Source: Acidobacteriota bacterium
GTDB taxonomy: Bacteria > Acidobacteriota > Terriglobia > Terriglobales > Acidobacteriaceae
Direction: 5' to 3'
Length of the DNA: 34,066 bases
NCBI GenBank assembly: GCA_003224755.1
Contig: QHZR01000020.1
Span: forward strand, 1 to 34,066
The notes under the pieces were generated by a model. That model was given only the letters and a program-made list of their open reading frames with translations. It ran no database searches and was not told where the DNA came from. How positions within the stretch are numbered: position 1 is the stretch's first letter; the number at the start of each line of letters is the position of its first letter. Both the position numbers and the translations under genes were made by a program. Below are positions 23,555-31,872 of this stretch, piece after piece.

Positions 23555-24820
23555 TTACGCTCTCACCAGAATCACGGTCGCGTCGTCCTGGAGTCCGGCG
23601 CCGTTCACGTGAACGCGAACATCAGCCAGGATGCTTTCTGTCGTGGCATCAGAGTTGAGCAAATGACTTTGCAGTCGGCGCGGACCATATTCCTGATCTC
23701 CCCAAGCGGCGGCTTCCGTGATGCCATCGCTGTAAAAAAGAAGCCGCGATCCCTCTCGTAGTTCAACCGTCGTCGCAGAGAACTCGCCTGCAACCAGGCC
23801 CAGGGGAGTCCCTTGTTCGCTGGGAAGAAATCTTGAGCCCGCATCGTCCACCAGCAGCGGAGGAAGGTGTCCCGCACTGGCAAACCTCAATGTGCGGTTG
23901 CCCGGGTCGAGCACCGCGTAAATTAGCGTCACGAATCTGCCGGGAGGAAAGTCTTCGACCATCAGACGATTCAACTTGTTAAGAACTTCCGCCGGCGAGC
24001 CGCATGTGACTGCGAGCGAACGCAGCATTCCACGCGTAGCCGACATCAGCAAAGCCGCCGCGGTCCCTTTACCTGAAACGTCCGCCAGGACCAATCCCCA
24101 GCAGCCATCAGCAAAAGGAATGAAGTCGTACCAATCGCCTCCTACTTCACCCGCCGGAATTGAGAGTCCCGAGATGGCGAATCCCGGAACATATGGAGAA
24201 ACTTTCGGAAGCAGCGCCTGTTGAATGGCCCGCGCTTCCTGCGCCTCCCGGCTCATCCGCTCTCGCTCTTGCCTCTCTTGTCCGTACCGGCGTGCGTTAT
24301 GAATGGCCACCGCAATGTGTTTGCAAAGCGCTTGCAGCAGCCTAAGCTGCGCGGGAGGAAATGCGTCAAGCTCATGGTGTGCGGTAGAAAACACACCTAC
24401 GAGTTTTCCCTCGACGTGCAAAGGAATCGCGACTTCTGAGAGTGTGGAGGGTTCGCAGGCAATGTAGTAAGGATCGACGCGAACGTCAGGCGCATAGTGC
24501 ATTTTGCCAGTAACAGCTACATGCCCGGTCATCCCCTCTTTAACTTTCTTGCGGCTGCCTTTGCCATGCACCGTGCAGCCGCAAACTCCCGTGAGCACCA
24601 GTTCCTCATTCGTTTCGTCATACAAATAAACTGTGGCTTCGAGACAACCAAACGATTGCGCAACTTCATTGACGATCTTGTCGATCAGTTCATCGAGATT
24701 AAGGATAGAGCTGATCTTCTGCGCGGCCTTCTGCAGCTTGATCAGGTCCTCGATCTGCTCGACATGAAGATCTCGAACTGCAGAGTGATCGGGGATGATT
24801 GTCGTGGAACTGGTAGCCAT
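23555..24820 (-). CDS. GAF-domain SpoIIE/RsbU-type PP2C phosphatase
   Basis: About 421 residues. A GAF sensor domain (about 30-185) contains VAQSFGCLEATVYLYDE and MTGHVAVTGKMHYAPDVRVD. A coiled linker (RRYGQERQERERMSREAQEA) leads to a SpoIIE-type PP2C domain with the metal-binding motifs GEVGGDWYDFIPF, LVLADVSGKGTAAALLM, LLFYSDGITEA and the final DDATVILVRA. Such proteins dephosphorylate anti-sigma-factor antagonists in partner-switching pathways; no partner genes lie nearby. The start ATG at 24818-24820 has GAGG upstream; the longer frame would overlap rarA. It lies 37 bases after rarA on the same strand. Confidence 0.9.
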   Translation of the reverse strand: MATSSTTIIPDHSAVRDLHVEQIEDLIKLQKAAQKISSILNLDELIDKIVNEVAQSFGCLEATVYLYDETNEELVLTGVCGCTVHGKGSRKKVKEGMTGHVAVTGKMHYAPDVRVDPYYIACEPSTLSEVAIPLHVEGKLVGVFSTAHHELDAFPPAQLRLLQALCKHIAVAIHNARRYGQERQERERMSREAQEARAIQQALLPKVSPYVPGFAISGLSIPAGEVGGDWYDFIPFADGCWGLVLADVSGKGTAAALLMSATRGMLRSLAVTCGSPAEVLNKLNRLMVEDFPPGRFVTLIYAVLDPGNRTLRFASAGHLPPLLVDDAGSRFLPSEQGTPLGLVAGEFSATTVELREGSRLLFYSDGITEAAAWGDQEYGPRRLQSHLLNSDATTESILADVRVHVNGAGLQDDATVILVRA

Positions 24821-24857
24821 GGCAACCTCGTAGTGGATTGGATGACTAAGTTCTCTG

Positions 24858-26279
24858 CTAGGACTCTGTTTTCGGTACGGTGGAATCGGGCTTCGGAGCT
24901 CGCACACGCCGGTTCTTTATCTCTTCCAGCCGTTCGCGAATCCGCTTCTCTACGCCTTCATTGGTCGGTTGATAGTAAGTGCGGTCCTTCAGATTGTCGG
25001 GCAGGCACTGCATGTCGGCGACTTTGCTTTCGAGATTGTGAGCATACTGATATCCCTGCCCGTATCCAAGATGCTTCATCAAGCCCGTGGGCGCGTTTCG
25101 CAGATGCAATGGCACGGGCTCGGCGGCTGTTCGCTCCACGTCCGACTGCACTTCGCCGTACGCCGTGTAGAGCGCATTCGATTTCGGCGCGACGGCGAGA
25201 TATACCACTGCTTGCGCGAGCGCCAGATTGCCTTCCGGCATTCCGATGAAATCCACCGCATCGCGCGCCGCCATGCACAACGAAAGCGCGTTCGGCTCCG
25301 CGAGACCAATGTCCTCAACCGCCATGCGCACCACTCGCCGAGCCACATAAAGCGGATCCTCGCCCGCTTCCAACATCCGGCCCAGCCAGTACAACGCCGC
25401 ATCGGCATCGCTGTTGCGAACGGACTTATGCAGCGCGGAGATCAGGTTGTAATGCTCTTCGCCTGTTTTGTCGTAGAGCAAAATGCGCTTCTGAAGCGCA
25501 TCCTGCACGATCCCAGTCGTAATCTCATTTTCTGAAATCTTTTCTGTCGCGGCTGCGCCACTTTTCGCGGTGTTCGTAGAGTGGGAATCGCGACCAGATG
25601 TAGCCAGCGCCGCCGCCACTTCGAGCACGTTATATGCGCTCCGCGCATCTCCGCTCGAATAGGCCGCGATCTGCTTCAGTACCTCATTGCTTGCGGACAG
25701 CTTCATCGCACCCAGGCCCCGTTCGCTGTCGGAAAGTGCTCGGCGGAGCAAAACCACTACCTGCTCCTCTGTGAGTGGCCTGAGCACATAAACGCGGCTG
25801 CGCGAAAGCAGAGCCGAAATGATCTCAAACGAAGGATTCTCGGTGGTGGCGCCGATCAGCCGAATATTGCCTTTCTCGACGTGAGGCAGGAAAGCATCTT
25901 GCTGGGCCTTATTGAAGCGATGAATCTCATCAACAAAGACGATGGTCCGTGTGCCGTATTGGCGCGCCCGTTCGGCCTCAGCCATGACCTGCTTGATTTC
26001 TTTTATTCCGGAGAGGACTGCGCTGAACTCAATAAACTCCGCGCGAGTCATTCGCGCAATAATCTGCGCTAGCGTCGTCTTGCCAGTGCCAGGCGGGCCC
26101 CAGAAGATCAGTGACCCGAGATCGTCGCGCTCAATTTGCGCGCGCAGTGGCTTTCCCGGGCCAATCAGATGCTCCTGCCCAACGAATTCATCGAGCGTGC
26201 GCGGACGCATGCGGTCGGCCAGCGGCCGCGTCTTGTCCGCCTGATTTTCTCCGCCCGGAATGGCTTGAAATAGGCTCAT
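24858..26279 (-). CDS. rarA: Replication-associated recombination ATPase RarA (MgsA)
   Basis: A 473-residue AAA+ clamp-loader-like ATPase that acts at stalled forks and gaps. It opens with the family signature PLADRMRPRTLDEFVGQEHL. Walker A is GPPGTGKT (61-68) and Walker B IVFVDEIHRF (113-122), then IRLIGATTENPSFEI as sensor 1. The C-terminal part (EEHYNLISALHKSVRNSD, then the tail with KDRTYYQPTNEGVEKRIRER) is the tetramerisation region. A low-complexity Ser/Thr/Ala stretch (SGRDSHSTNTAKSGAAATEK, about 236-255) enlarges the linker before the helical domain. The ATG at 26277-26279 is the natural start. Confidence 0.95.
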   Translation of the reverse strand: MSLFQAIPGGENQADKTRPLADRMRPRTLDEFVGQEHLIGPGKPLRAQIERDDLGSLIFWGPPGTGKTTLAQIIARMTRAEFIEFSAVLSGIKEIKQVMAEAERARQYGTRTIVFVDEIHRFNKAQQDAFLPHVEKGNIRLIGATTENPSFEIISALLSRSRVYVLRPLTEEQVVVLLRRALSDSERGLGAMKLSASNEVLKQIAAYSSGDARSAYNVLEVAAALATSGRDSHSTNTAKSGAAATEKISENEITTGIVQDALQKRILLYDKTGEEHYNLISALHKSVRNSDADAALYWLGRMLEAGEDPLYVARRVVRMAVEDIGLAEPNALSLCMAARDAVDFIGMPEGNLALAQAVVYLAVAPKSNALYTAYGEVQSDVERTAAEPVPLHLRNAPTGLMKHLGYGQGYQYAHNLESKVADMQCLPDNLKDRTYYQPTNEGVEKRIRERLEEIKNRRVRAPKPDSTVPKTES

Positions 26280-26351
26280 TCGGTGTCACATCCGATGTCA
26301 CATCCAATGATGCGCGCAGTCGTGGCGCGGCCAAGCGCATAAAATTAATCC

Positions 26352-27437
26352 ATGAAGGCCGCTGTCCTCACCACACCTTCTCCGATCTCGCAATTTCCGC
26401 TGCAGATTGAAGACGTCCCGACTCCATCTCCTAGGCCAGGACACGTTTTGGTGCGAGTTCTCGCTTGCGGCGTCTGCCGCACCGATCTGCACATCGTAGA
26501 AGGCGAACTGCCGGCGTGCAATCCTCGCGTTATCCCCGGCCACCAAATTGTCGGCGAAGTCATCGCCGGAGACTTTGATACCGGCGCAGGCCATGTGGGG
26601 GCGGCCCTCCAGGCCCGCCCCGTCGAGCATAGCTCTACACGATCACCCTCGACTGATAAAACTGTGCCCAAAGACCTACCTCTCGGCTCCCGCGTCGGTG
26701 TTTCCTGGCTCGGCGGGACGGACGGCACCTGCACTTACTGCCGCCGCAATATGGAAAACCTGTGCGACTTCCCCACCTTCACCGGCTACTCCGTGGACGG
26801 AGGCTATGCGGAATACGCACTCGCCCGCGCCGACTTTTGTTTTCCGATTCCGCCGCAGCTCGACGATCTCCACGCCGCGCCGCTGCTCTGTGCCGGCATC
26901 ATCGGCTTCCGCGCGTTACGTGTGGCCGGTGTCGAAAAGGGAGAGCGCGTCGGGCTCTTCGGCTTCGGCGCATCCGCTCATCTCACAATCCATGTTCTGA
27001 AAAGTTGGGATTGCGAAGTCTATGTCTCAACCCGCGGAGAATCCCATCGCAAGCTCGCCGAATCGCTCGGAGCAACGTGGGTTGGGACTGAAAGGGAGAA
27101 GCCACCGGTGGAACTCGATCGCGCCGTCACTTTCGCTCCCAGCGGAGACGTCGTTGTCGCCGCCCTCTCCAGCCTACGCAAAGGAGGCGTTGTGGCTGTC
27201 AATGCCATACATCTCGACCGCATTCCGCAGTTTGATTACGACCGCCTTCTCTGGGGTGAACGCCAGATTCGCAGCGTCGCCAATATGACCCGAGCTGACG
27301 CACGCGACTTTCTGCAACTCGCCGCCCAAATCAAACTGAAACCCAAGGTGACATTATTCCCGCTTGCACAAGCAAATGAAGCTCTGCTGGCCGTGAAGAA
27401 TGATTCGATTGATGGTGCGGCGGTGATCCTTCCATGA
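26352..27437 (+). CDS. Zinc-dependent alcohol dehydrogenase (MDR family) with repeat-derived insert
   Basis: A 361-residue medium-chain dehydrogenase/reductase. Catalytic zinc ligands are Cys in ACGVCRTDLHIVEGELP and His in IPGHQIVG; the third ligand is in APLLCAGIIGFRAL. The NAD(P)-binding turn reads GLFGFGASAH. Residues about 79-107 between IAGDFDTGAG and LPLGSRVGVSWLGG look extra for the family. They are encoded by a degenerate copy of the GTCGAGC-type dispersed repeat. The structural zinc lobe reads TDGTCTYCRRNMENLC: three cysteines remain, but the first is Asp. This may be a subfamily trait or a lost site. It diverges from rarA with 72 bases between them. Substrate unknown. Confidence 0.88.
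   Translation: MKAAVLTTPSPISQFPLQIEDVPTPSPRPGHVLVRVLACGVCRTDLHIVEGELPACNPRVIPGHQIVGEVIAGDFDTGAGHVGAALQARPVEHSSTRSPSTDKTVPKDLPLGSRVGVSWLGGTDGTCTYCRRNMENLCDFPTFTGYSVDGGYAEYALARADFCFPIPPQLDDLHAAPLLCAGIIGFRALRVAGVEKGERVGLFGFGASAHLTIHVLKSWDCEVYVSTRGESHRKLAESLGATWVGTEREKPPVELDRAVTFAPSGDVVVAALSSLRKGGVVAVNAIHLDRIPQFDYDRLLWGERQIRSVANMTRADARDFLQLAAQIKLKPKVTLFPLAQANEALLAVKNDSIDGAAVILP
26590..26640 (+). repeat. GTCGAGC-type repeat copy embedded in a coding sequence
   Basis: The order ATGTGGGGGCGG, CCCTCC, CCCGCCCC, GTCGAGC-ATA-GCTCTAC matches, on this strand, the reverse complement of the element at 1011-1064 (GTGTGGGGACGG, GCCCTCG, CCGTCC, GTCGAGC-loop-GCTCGAC). The final stem (26622-26628 with 26632-26638) has one mismatch. 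The frame stays open through it. Confidence 0.6.
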
Positions 27438-27598
27438 CCAGCAAATGCTCTGCCCCACACAAGTGCAACATGACGATAGAATCCCACTATCTCAGGATTT
27501 CAGAGGCTTTCATTTCCAGAAGTGCTCGAATCGGTGCTTCTTGATCCACCGATGACTATGCTGGTTCCCGAGACCGTTATCTTCCCTGGTTCCGCATC

Positions 27599-28345
27599 TC
27601 AGAGCTTCGGGGGCGAAGGTGCGGTAAATTTGGCCAGATCGCCAAAGCCGAGCTCCATCTCGATGCTGCTGATTTTCTTCTCAGCGTCGTCGAATCCGTC
27701 CTTGCCGAACATTTTGTGCTCGATCTCCTCGAACTGGTCTGAAATGTCATCGAGCTGCTTGTCGGAGAAGTTCTTCTTCCAGGCGGGAAACACGATCGTG
27801 TCTTCGCGTGCTGCGTGGTTCTCATACATCAGCACAAACGATTCGAAAACGCTCGCCATCGGTTTGGCGTTAACCGACGAAATCTTTCCTCCCTTCGTTA
27901 CGGCAAGAACATAGTCCGTGATCTCGCGCCCGCGATTGTGCTGCTCGGTCAGGGTGTCAACATACTTCTGGAACTCCGGCCCGTGCTTTCGAACCATGGG
28001 AAAGATATGCTGCTCTTCCAGCATGCGCTCGTGATAATCCTCACCGAACGTCCGAAAAAGTTTTGCGGTTTGCTGCAGGGCTGCCGCATTCACCTTTGAC
28101 GGCTGCTGACGTAACTGGGAAATGACCTCGTAATAAACCAACAACCCGCGCCGGATTACCCCATGCTCGCGCATCAGGTCCTCGGTCGCGGTGACCTCGG
28201 GTTCCTTGTCTACAGTTTTCTTTGATTCTTCTTTCTTCGGTTCTTCGGCGAACGACTGTCCTATCAACGGGAGTGCGATCGCCGCGGCAGATCCCCAGGC
28301 TATCGAATTTCTGACCAAGTTTCGGCGGGTTGGATCGAACGTCAT
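27599..28345 (-). CDS. Exported hemerythrin-domain protein
   Basis: About 248 residues. The N-terminus MTFDPTRRNLVRNSIAWGSA with a following hydrophobic stretch is a signal, possibly of the Tat type (paired Arg). A charged Lys/Glu linker comes next. The hemerythrin-like four-helix domain (about 60-225) shows iron-ligand histidines in MREHGVIRR, DYHERMLEEQHIFPMV, LTEQHNRGREI and YENHAAREDTIVFPAW. Such domains bind a di-iron centre and sense or store O2, NO or peroxide. The ATG at 28343-28345 is preferred to a TTG 18 bases upstream. It is convergent with the alcohol dehydrogenase; the DinB-family gene lies upstream on the same strand. Confidence 0.87.
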   Translation of the reverse strand: MTFDPTRRNLVRNSIAWGSAAAIALPLIGQSFAEEPKKEESKKTVDKEPEVTATEDLMREHGVIRRGLLVYYEVISQLRQQPSKVNAAALQQTAKLFRTFGEDYHERMLEEQHIFPMVRKHGPEFQKYVDTLTEQHNRGREITDYVLAVTKGGKISSVNAKPMASVFESFVLMYENHAAREDTIVFPAWKKNFSDKQLDDISDQFEEIEHKMFGKDGFDDAEKKISSIEMELGFGDLAKFTAPSPPKL

Positions 28346-28580
28346 ACTCTTCTCACTCCCCAAGCAGTTGGAACAACAAGACTGTTACGTTGCGCCGCCT
28401 GCGTTTGTGGTTGTACCGGGCCACTCACGAATTCGCCTCAAGATTCGGTGTTTCGGCTACTGCGCCCCACTTTGCCTGATTTTCAAAGACTCGGGGCGAT
28501 CCAGCGCAACCCAATCCACGCCTCTCGCTCCACAGCTATCAATCTTGGTTCGTCGGCAGGTGTTATTGCTCGTGGTGCTT

Positions 28581-29126
28581 CTAGCCACCCGAACTGTGGC
28601 CCGCGCACTGCATCACCCCAAGAAACTTTGCCCATGGTCCAACCGCCTCGCGGTACTGGTGCGCCATAATCCGTGAGATTTGGTGCAGGTGCGTGAGGTC
28701 ATGCGCTGCCCAGGTCGCCAGCAACTCCGACAGAGTGACCACCCCGAGCGCCGGATGCCGTCCACGCCGCGCCAGGTCCTCGGGTCGCATATTCAACCCA
28801 CGGAGTTCGTGCAGGTTTTCCGCTCGCAAATGCGCAAATTCATCCAACAGCCCGCCCAGCGACTTACCCTCACTCTCACGTGCCTGCGCCCAGCGATCGA
28901 ACGGATCAAACGTCCGGCTCTCGCCAAATTGCAGAATCATTTTCGCTCGCGGCATCCAGTCTGTGCGTTCGCCGTGGATCAGATGGCCTACGACCTCGTA
29001 AGCGCTCCAACTGCTTTCGCCTTCATTGCGCAACGTCCACGCTTCCGGCAGATCACGCAGCAGCGCATCGAGCGCAGGCGGAGTGCGAGCGAGCAGAGAT
29101 ATCGTGTGCTCCAGATTTTGTTCCAT
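28581..29126 (-). CDS. DinB-family four-helix metalloprotein
   Basis: A 181-residue protein of the DinB/YfiT superfamily. The metal-site histidines are in YEVVGHLIHGERTDWMPRA and WAAHDLTHLHQISRIM, the usual first-helix and third-helix positions. FGESRTFDPFDRW and LLDEFAHLRAENLHELRGL match the family body. Relatives act as thiol-dependent transferases (bacillithiol or mycothiol S-transferases) or have unknown roles. It diverges from obgE, with a 206-base gap that contains a repeat remnant near 29284-29312. Substrate not assigned. Confidence 0.85.
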   Translation of the reverse strand: MEQNLEHTISLLARTPPALDALLRDLPEAWTLRNEGESSWSAYEVVGHLIHGERTDWMPRAKMILQFGESRTFDPFDRWAQARESEGKSLGGLLDEFAHLRAENLHELRGLNMRPEDLARRGRHPALGVVTLSELLATWAAHDLTHLHQISRIMAHQYREAVGPWAKFLGVMQCAGHSSGG

Positions 29127-29283
29127 CTCCCAATTCTAAAGACAATCCGCCGATGAGGGATCAGAGCTCACGTCTGTGATATATCCCTCCCGATATACTC
29201 AATTAGGAACCTAACTAAGAGCGCCAGCCGACCTCAGATGCCCTGATCTTGGGATTTGGTTCTGGCGAACGACCAGTCTTAGC

Positions 29284-29332
29284 CTGCCCTGAGCAGGCGG
29301 AGCAAATCGAAAGGCACGAATAACCAACGACG
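29284..29332 (+). repeat. Repeat remnants upstream of obgE
   Basis: CTGCCCTGAGCAGGCGGAGC at 29284-29303 has a CCTG/CAGG dyad and resembles the CTTCGCTCAGGGCAGG core seen at about 4638-4653, inverted. ACCAACGACG at 29323-29332 abuts the obgE ATG and matches the tandem unit before nadD (30417-30444). No ribosome site is visible here. Confidence 0.45.
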
Positions 29333-30370
29333 ATGTTCATCGATGAAGCCACAATCCGCGTGAAAGCCGGCGACGGCGGTAACGGCTGTCTCGCTTTCCG
29401 ACGGGAGAAGTTTGTTCCGCGTGGAGGCCCCTCGGGCGGCGATGGTGGTAAGGGCGGCGACGTCATCATGGAATCGAGCGAGCGACACAACACGCTGGTT
29501 CATTTCCGCTTCAATCCCGAATACAAAGCTCAGCGTGGACGCCACGGCGAAGGCTCGAATAAAACCGGGCGCGAAGGCGAAGACGTTCTGCTCAAAGTCC
29601 CCGTTGGAACCATCGTTTACGATGCCGACTCCGGCGAGAAGGTGCATGACTTCTCTCACGCCGACGACCGACTCGTGATTGCCCGCGGCGGACGGGGTGG
29701 CCGGGGTAATGCCCAGTTCAAGACTTCCACGCATCAGGCGCCCCGCGAGCACGAAGACGGCAAGCCCGGAGAGGAGCGCACGCTGCGACTGGAGCTTAAG
29801 CTGCTGGCGGATGTCGGCATCGTCGGATATCCCAATGTCGGCAAGTCCACGTTAATCTCGCGAATTTCGGCGGCGCGCCCCAAGATCGCGGACTATCCTT
29901 TTACGACACTCGAGCCGAATCTCGGAGTGGTTGCCGTTGGCGATGCCCCACACGAGATGAGCTTTGTTGTTGCCGACATTCCGGGATTGATCGAGGGCGC
30001 TCATGAAGGCGCCGGCTTGGGCACGCAGTTCCTGCGGCACATCGAGCGCACACGCTTGTTGGTACACCTGGTGGATGTCTCCGACGCCAGCGGGCGGCCT
30101 GATCCGGTGATGGATTTTGAAGTCATCATGGGCGAATTGGGAAGCTTCGGCGCCGGGCTCGAAAACAAGCCCATGATTGTGGCGGCATCAAAGTGCGACG
30201 TCGCGAATAAGACTAAGCTGGCCAAGCTGAAGAAGTACGCAAAATCGCACAGCCTTGAGCTATTCCCGATTTCGGCCGTGACCGGTGAGGGTGTGGAGAA
30301 GCTGAAATACGCGATAGCAGAGAAGGTGGAAGCAGTCAGGCGAACACAACCAACGGAAGTCAGCGCGTGA
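29333..30370 (+). CDS. obgE: Obg GTPase (ribosome assembly and stress)
   Basis: A 345-residue GTPase that binds the 50S subunit late in assembly. The Gly-rich Obg fold (1-160) contains [20 protein letters not shown] and [10 protein letters not shown]. The G domain has GYPNVGKS (165-172) as G1 and [20 protein letters not shown] as G3. The G4 motif reads SKCD rather than NKxD, and G5 is ISAVTGEG. The variable C-terminal domain is missing, as in many short Obg proteins. It leads the block obgE-nadD-rsfS-rlmH. Confidence 0.96.
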   Translation: MFIDEATIRVKAGDGGNGCLAFRREKFVPRGGPSGGDGGKGGDVIMESSERHNTLVHFRFNPEYKAQRGRHGEGSNKTGREGEDVLLKVPVGTIVYDADSGEKVHDFSHADDRLVIARGGRGGRGNAQFKTSTHQAPREHEDGKPGEERTLRLELKLLADVGIVGYPNVGKSTLISRISAARPKIADYPFTTLEPNLGVVAVGDAPHEMSFVVADIPGLIEGAHEGAGLGTQFLRHIERTRLLVHLVDVSDASGRPDPVMDFEVIMGELGSFGAGLENKPMIVAASKCDVANKTKLAKLKKYAKSHSLELFPISAVTGEGVEKLKYAIAEKVEAVRRTQPTEVSA

Positions 30371-30416
30371 CCGGCTGTCTTCGCTGCTGTGAGGAAGCAA
30401 GCATGGTTTTGGCAGA

Positions 30417-30444
30417 CGACCAACGACGAACGACCAACGACGGT
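30417..30444 (+). repeat. Two 14-nt tandem units before nadD
   Basis: CGACCAACGACGAA followed by CGACCAACGACGGT, ending six bases before the nadD ATG at 30450. The same ACCAACGACG abuts the obgE start. It replaces any recognisable ribosome site. Confidence 0.65.
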
Positions 30445-30449
30445 TTTTC

Positions 30450-31154
30450 ATGAACATCGGCCTATTTGGCGGCACCTTTGATCCCATCCATAAAGGACAT
30501 CTCGCGCTCGCCGCTGCCGCGCAGGAACGTTGCGAGTTGGGCCGCGTGTATTTCGTTCCCACCAATGTGCCTCCGCACAAGGCGGCGCAACCGGTGGCCT
30601 CGTACGTCCATCGTTATGCCATGACGACGCTTGCGACCCAGGCTGAGAAGTCGTTTGTCGCGTCTTTGCTGGAAGCGCCAGGCGAATTCATTCTGCACGA
30701 CAAAAAAAGTGCAAAGGGAAGCGTGGCATCTGTGCCCAATTACAGCATTGACACAATTAGAAAACTGAAGCAGTCACTGAAGAAAATTGACCGGCTGCTT
30801 TTTCTGATCGGAATTGACGCTTTCAAAGACATTGCCAAGTGGCGAGAACCCGAGTCGCTGTTTTCCGAATGCGAATTTATCATTGCCAGCCGCCCGGGTT
30901 TTTCGTTGGCAGATGTCGCCGGCGCCCTGCCTGAAAAATTCCGGCCGCGGGCGGAGGTCACGAAACCTTTCGCGAAGCAGCCTGCATCAGGCGATCTTGT
31001 GCTCTCCGGAGTCGCCCTGCACCTGCTCGATAACGTAAATCAGAAGATTTCTGCTACAGAAATCCGCAATGCAGTTCGCGCCAAGCGTCCTATCAAGAGA
31101 TTTGTTCCCGAAAGTGTGGAAGAATACATAAAGAAGGAAGGATTGTACGTTTGA
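30450..31154 (+). CDS. nadD: Nicotinate-nucleotide adenylyltransferase
   Basis: A 234-residue enzyme that joins nicotinate mononucleotide with ATP to give deamido-NAD. GLFGGTFDPIHKGHLALA (4-21) holds the nucleotidyltransferase HxGH histidines. The end ISATEIRNAVRAKRPIKRFV followed by PESVEEYIKKEGLYV is the second ATP-binding motif. A stretch with Lys-rich VKKSAKG-like sequence (HDKKSAKGSVASVPNY) precedes YSIDTIRKLK. It lies 79 bases after obgE and 66 before rsfS, in the conserved order. Confidence 0.95.
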   Translation: MNIGLFGGTFDPIHKGHLALAAAAQERCELGRVYFVPTNVPPHKAAQPVASYVHRYAMTTLATQAEKSFVASLLEAPGEFILHDKKSAKGSVASVPNYSIDTIRKLKQSLKKIDRLLFLIGIDAFKDIAKWREPESLFSECEFIIASRPGFSLADVAGALPEKFRPRAEVTKPFAKQPASGDLVLSGVALHLLDNVNQKISATEIRNAVRAKRPIKRFVPESVEEYIKKEGLYV

Positions 31155-31178
31155 CCAGAGCGACCGTTCCCCCCGCAT

Positions 31179-31200
31179 GTACGGGCGAGGACGCCCGTAC
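31179..31200 (+). repeat. 9-bp palindrome between nadD and rsfS
   Basis: GTACGGGCG-AGGA-CGCCCGTAC is a perfect hairpin. No T-run follows, and it is flanked by CCCCC and CCCC, so it is a REP-like unit rather than an intrinsic terminator. It could still stabilise the nadD-rsfS transcript. Confidence 0.75.
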
Positions 31201-31220
31201 CCCCATGAGCACATCACTGA

Positions 31221-31634
31221 ATGAAGAAGACTGATCTCAAAAAGCAAGTCTCCGAAGCTATTTCTGCCTGCCTCGAAAAAAAAGCCGAAGAACTGACTCT
31301 GCTCGAACTCGAGCAGGGAACCGGGGCTTTCACCGATTATTTCGTGATCTCCAGCGGCACCAATCCACGACAGGTCCAGGCCATTTCCGACGAAGTCGAG
31401 TTGCGCTTGAAGCGCGCCGGGCTGTACCCGAATAACATCGAGGGCTACAAGCAGGCCGAGTGGGTGTTGATTGACTATGTGGATTTTGTGGTCCACGTCT
31501 TTTCGGAGTCAGCGCGGCGATATTACGACCTGGAGCGGCTCTGGAAATCGGCAAGGAAGCTGGAGCCGAAGGACCTGATTGCAAGGCCACGAAAGCGCGC
31601 CGCGCCAAGAGCTGCCGTACGCAAACGGGCGTAA
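31221..31634 (+). CDS. rsfS: Ribosomal silencing factor
   Basis: A 137-residue protein that binds uL14 and blocks subunit joining when nutrients are low. The core shows LTLLELEQGTGAFTDYFVIS, SGTNPRQVQAISDEVE, EWVLIDYVDFVVHVFSESAR and RYYDLERLWKSA, all typical. A basic tail (RPRKRAAPRAAVRKRA) is a local extension. It sits between nadD and rlmH, as in many bacteria. Confidence 0.95.
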   Translation: MKKTDLKKQVSEAISACLEKKAEELTLLELEQGTGAFTDYFVISSGTNPRQVQAISDEVELRLKRAGLYPNNIEGYKQAEWVLIDYVDFVVHVFSESARRYYDLERLWKSARKLEPKDLIARPRKRAAPRAAVRKRA

Positions 31635-31636
31635 AA

Positions 31637-31854
31637 GCAAGAGCTTTTAACCGCAGAGGTCGCAGAGATTACGCTGAGTTCGCGGAGAAGAACAAATTTC
31701 TCTTTCAAGACTTCACAGAACAGGCGTCGTGCCGGCATTCCGGAATTTCCCAATCTCCGGCGACAATCCGCGTAAATCCGCGGCCAAGTTTGAAATTGGT
31801 CTTCTCTGCGATCTCCGCGCAATCTCTGCGCCCTCTGCGGTTAAAAGCTCTTGC
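31637..31854. repeat. 218-bp MITE-like element with 54-bp inverted ends
   Basis: 31637-31690 and 31801-31854 are reverse complements at 49 of 54 positions. Each arm has a periodic CGCAGAG-like pattern after GCAAGAGCTTTTAACCGCAG. The 110-bp centre holds ATCCGCGTAAATCCGCGG, related to the ends of the element at 32654-32777. It begins two bases after the rsfS stop and ends just before rlmH. Confidence 0.88.
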
Positions 31855-31872
31855 AGTTAGAATCTTGAGCCA

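Noticed and set aside
24497-25249. Plus-strand 250-aa frame across the phosphatase and rarA
   Set aside because: It spans opposite two unrelated real genes and their junction, with no motif.
31179-31200. Intrinsic terminator after nadD
   Set aside because: A perfect stem but no T-run, and the neighbouring genes form a conserved operon.
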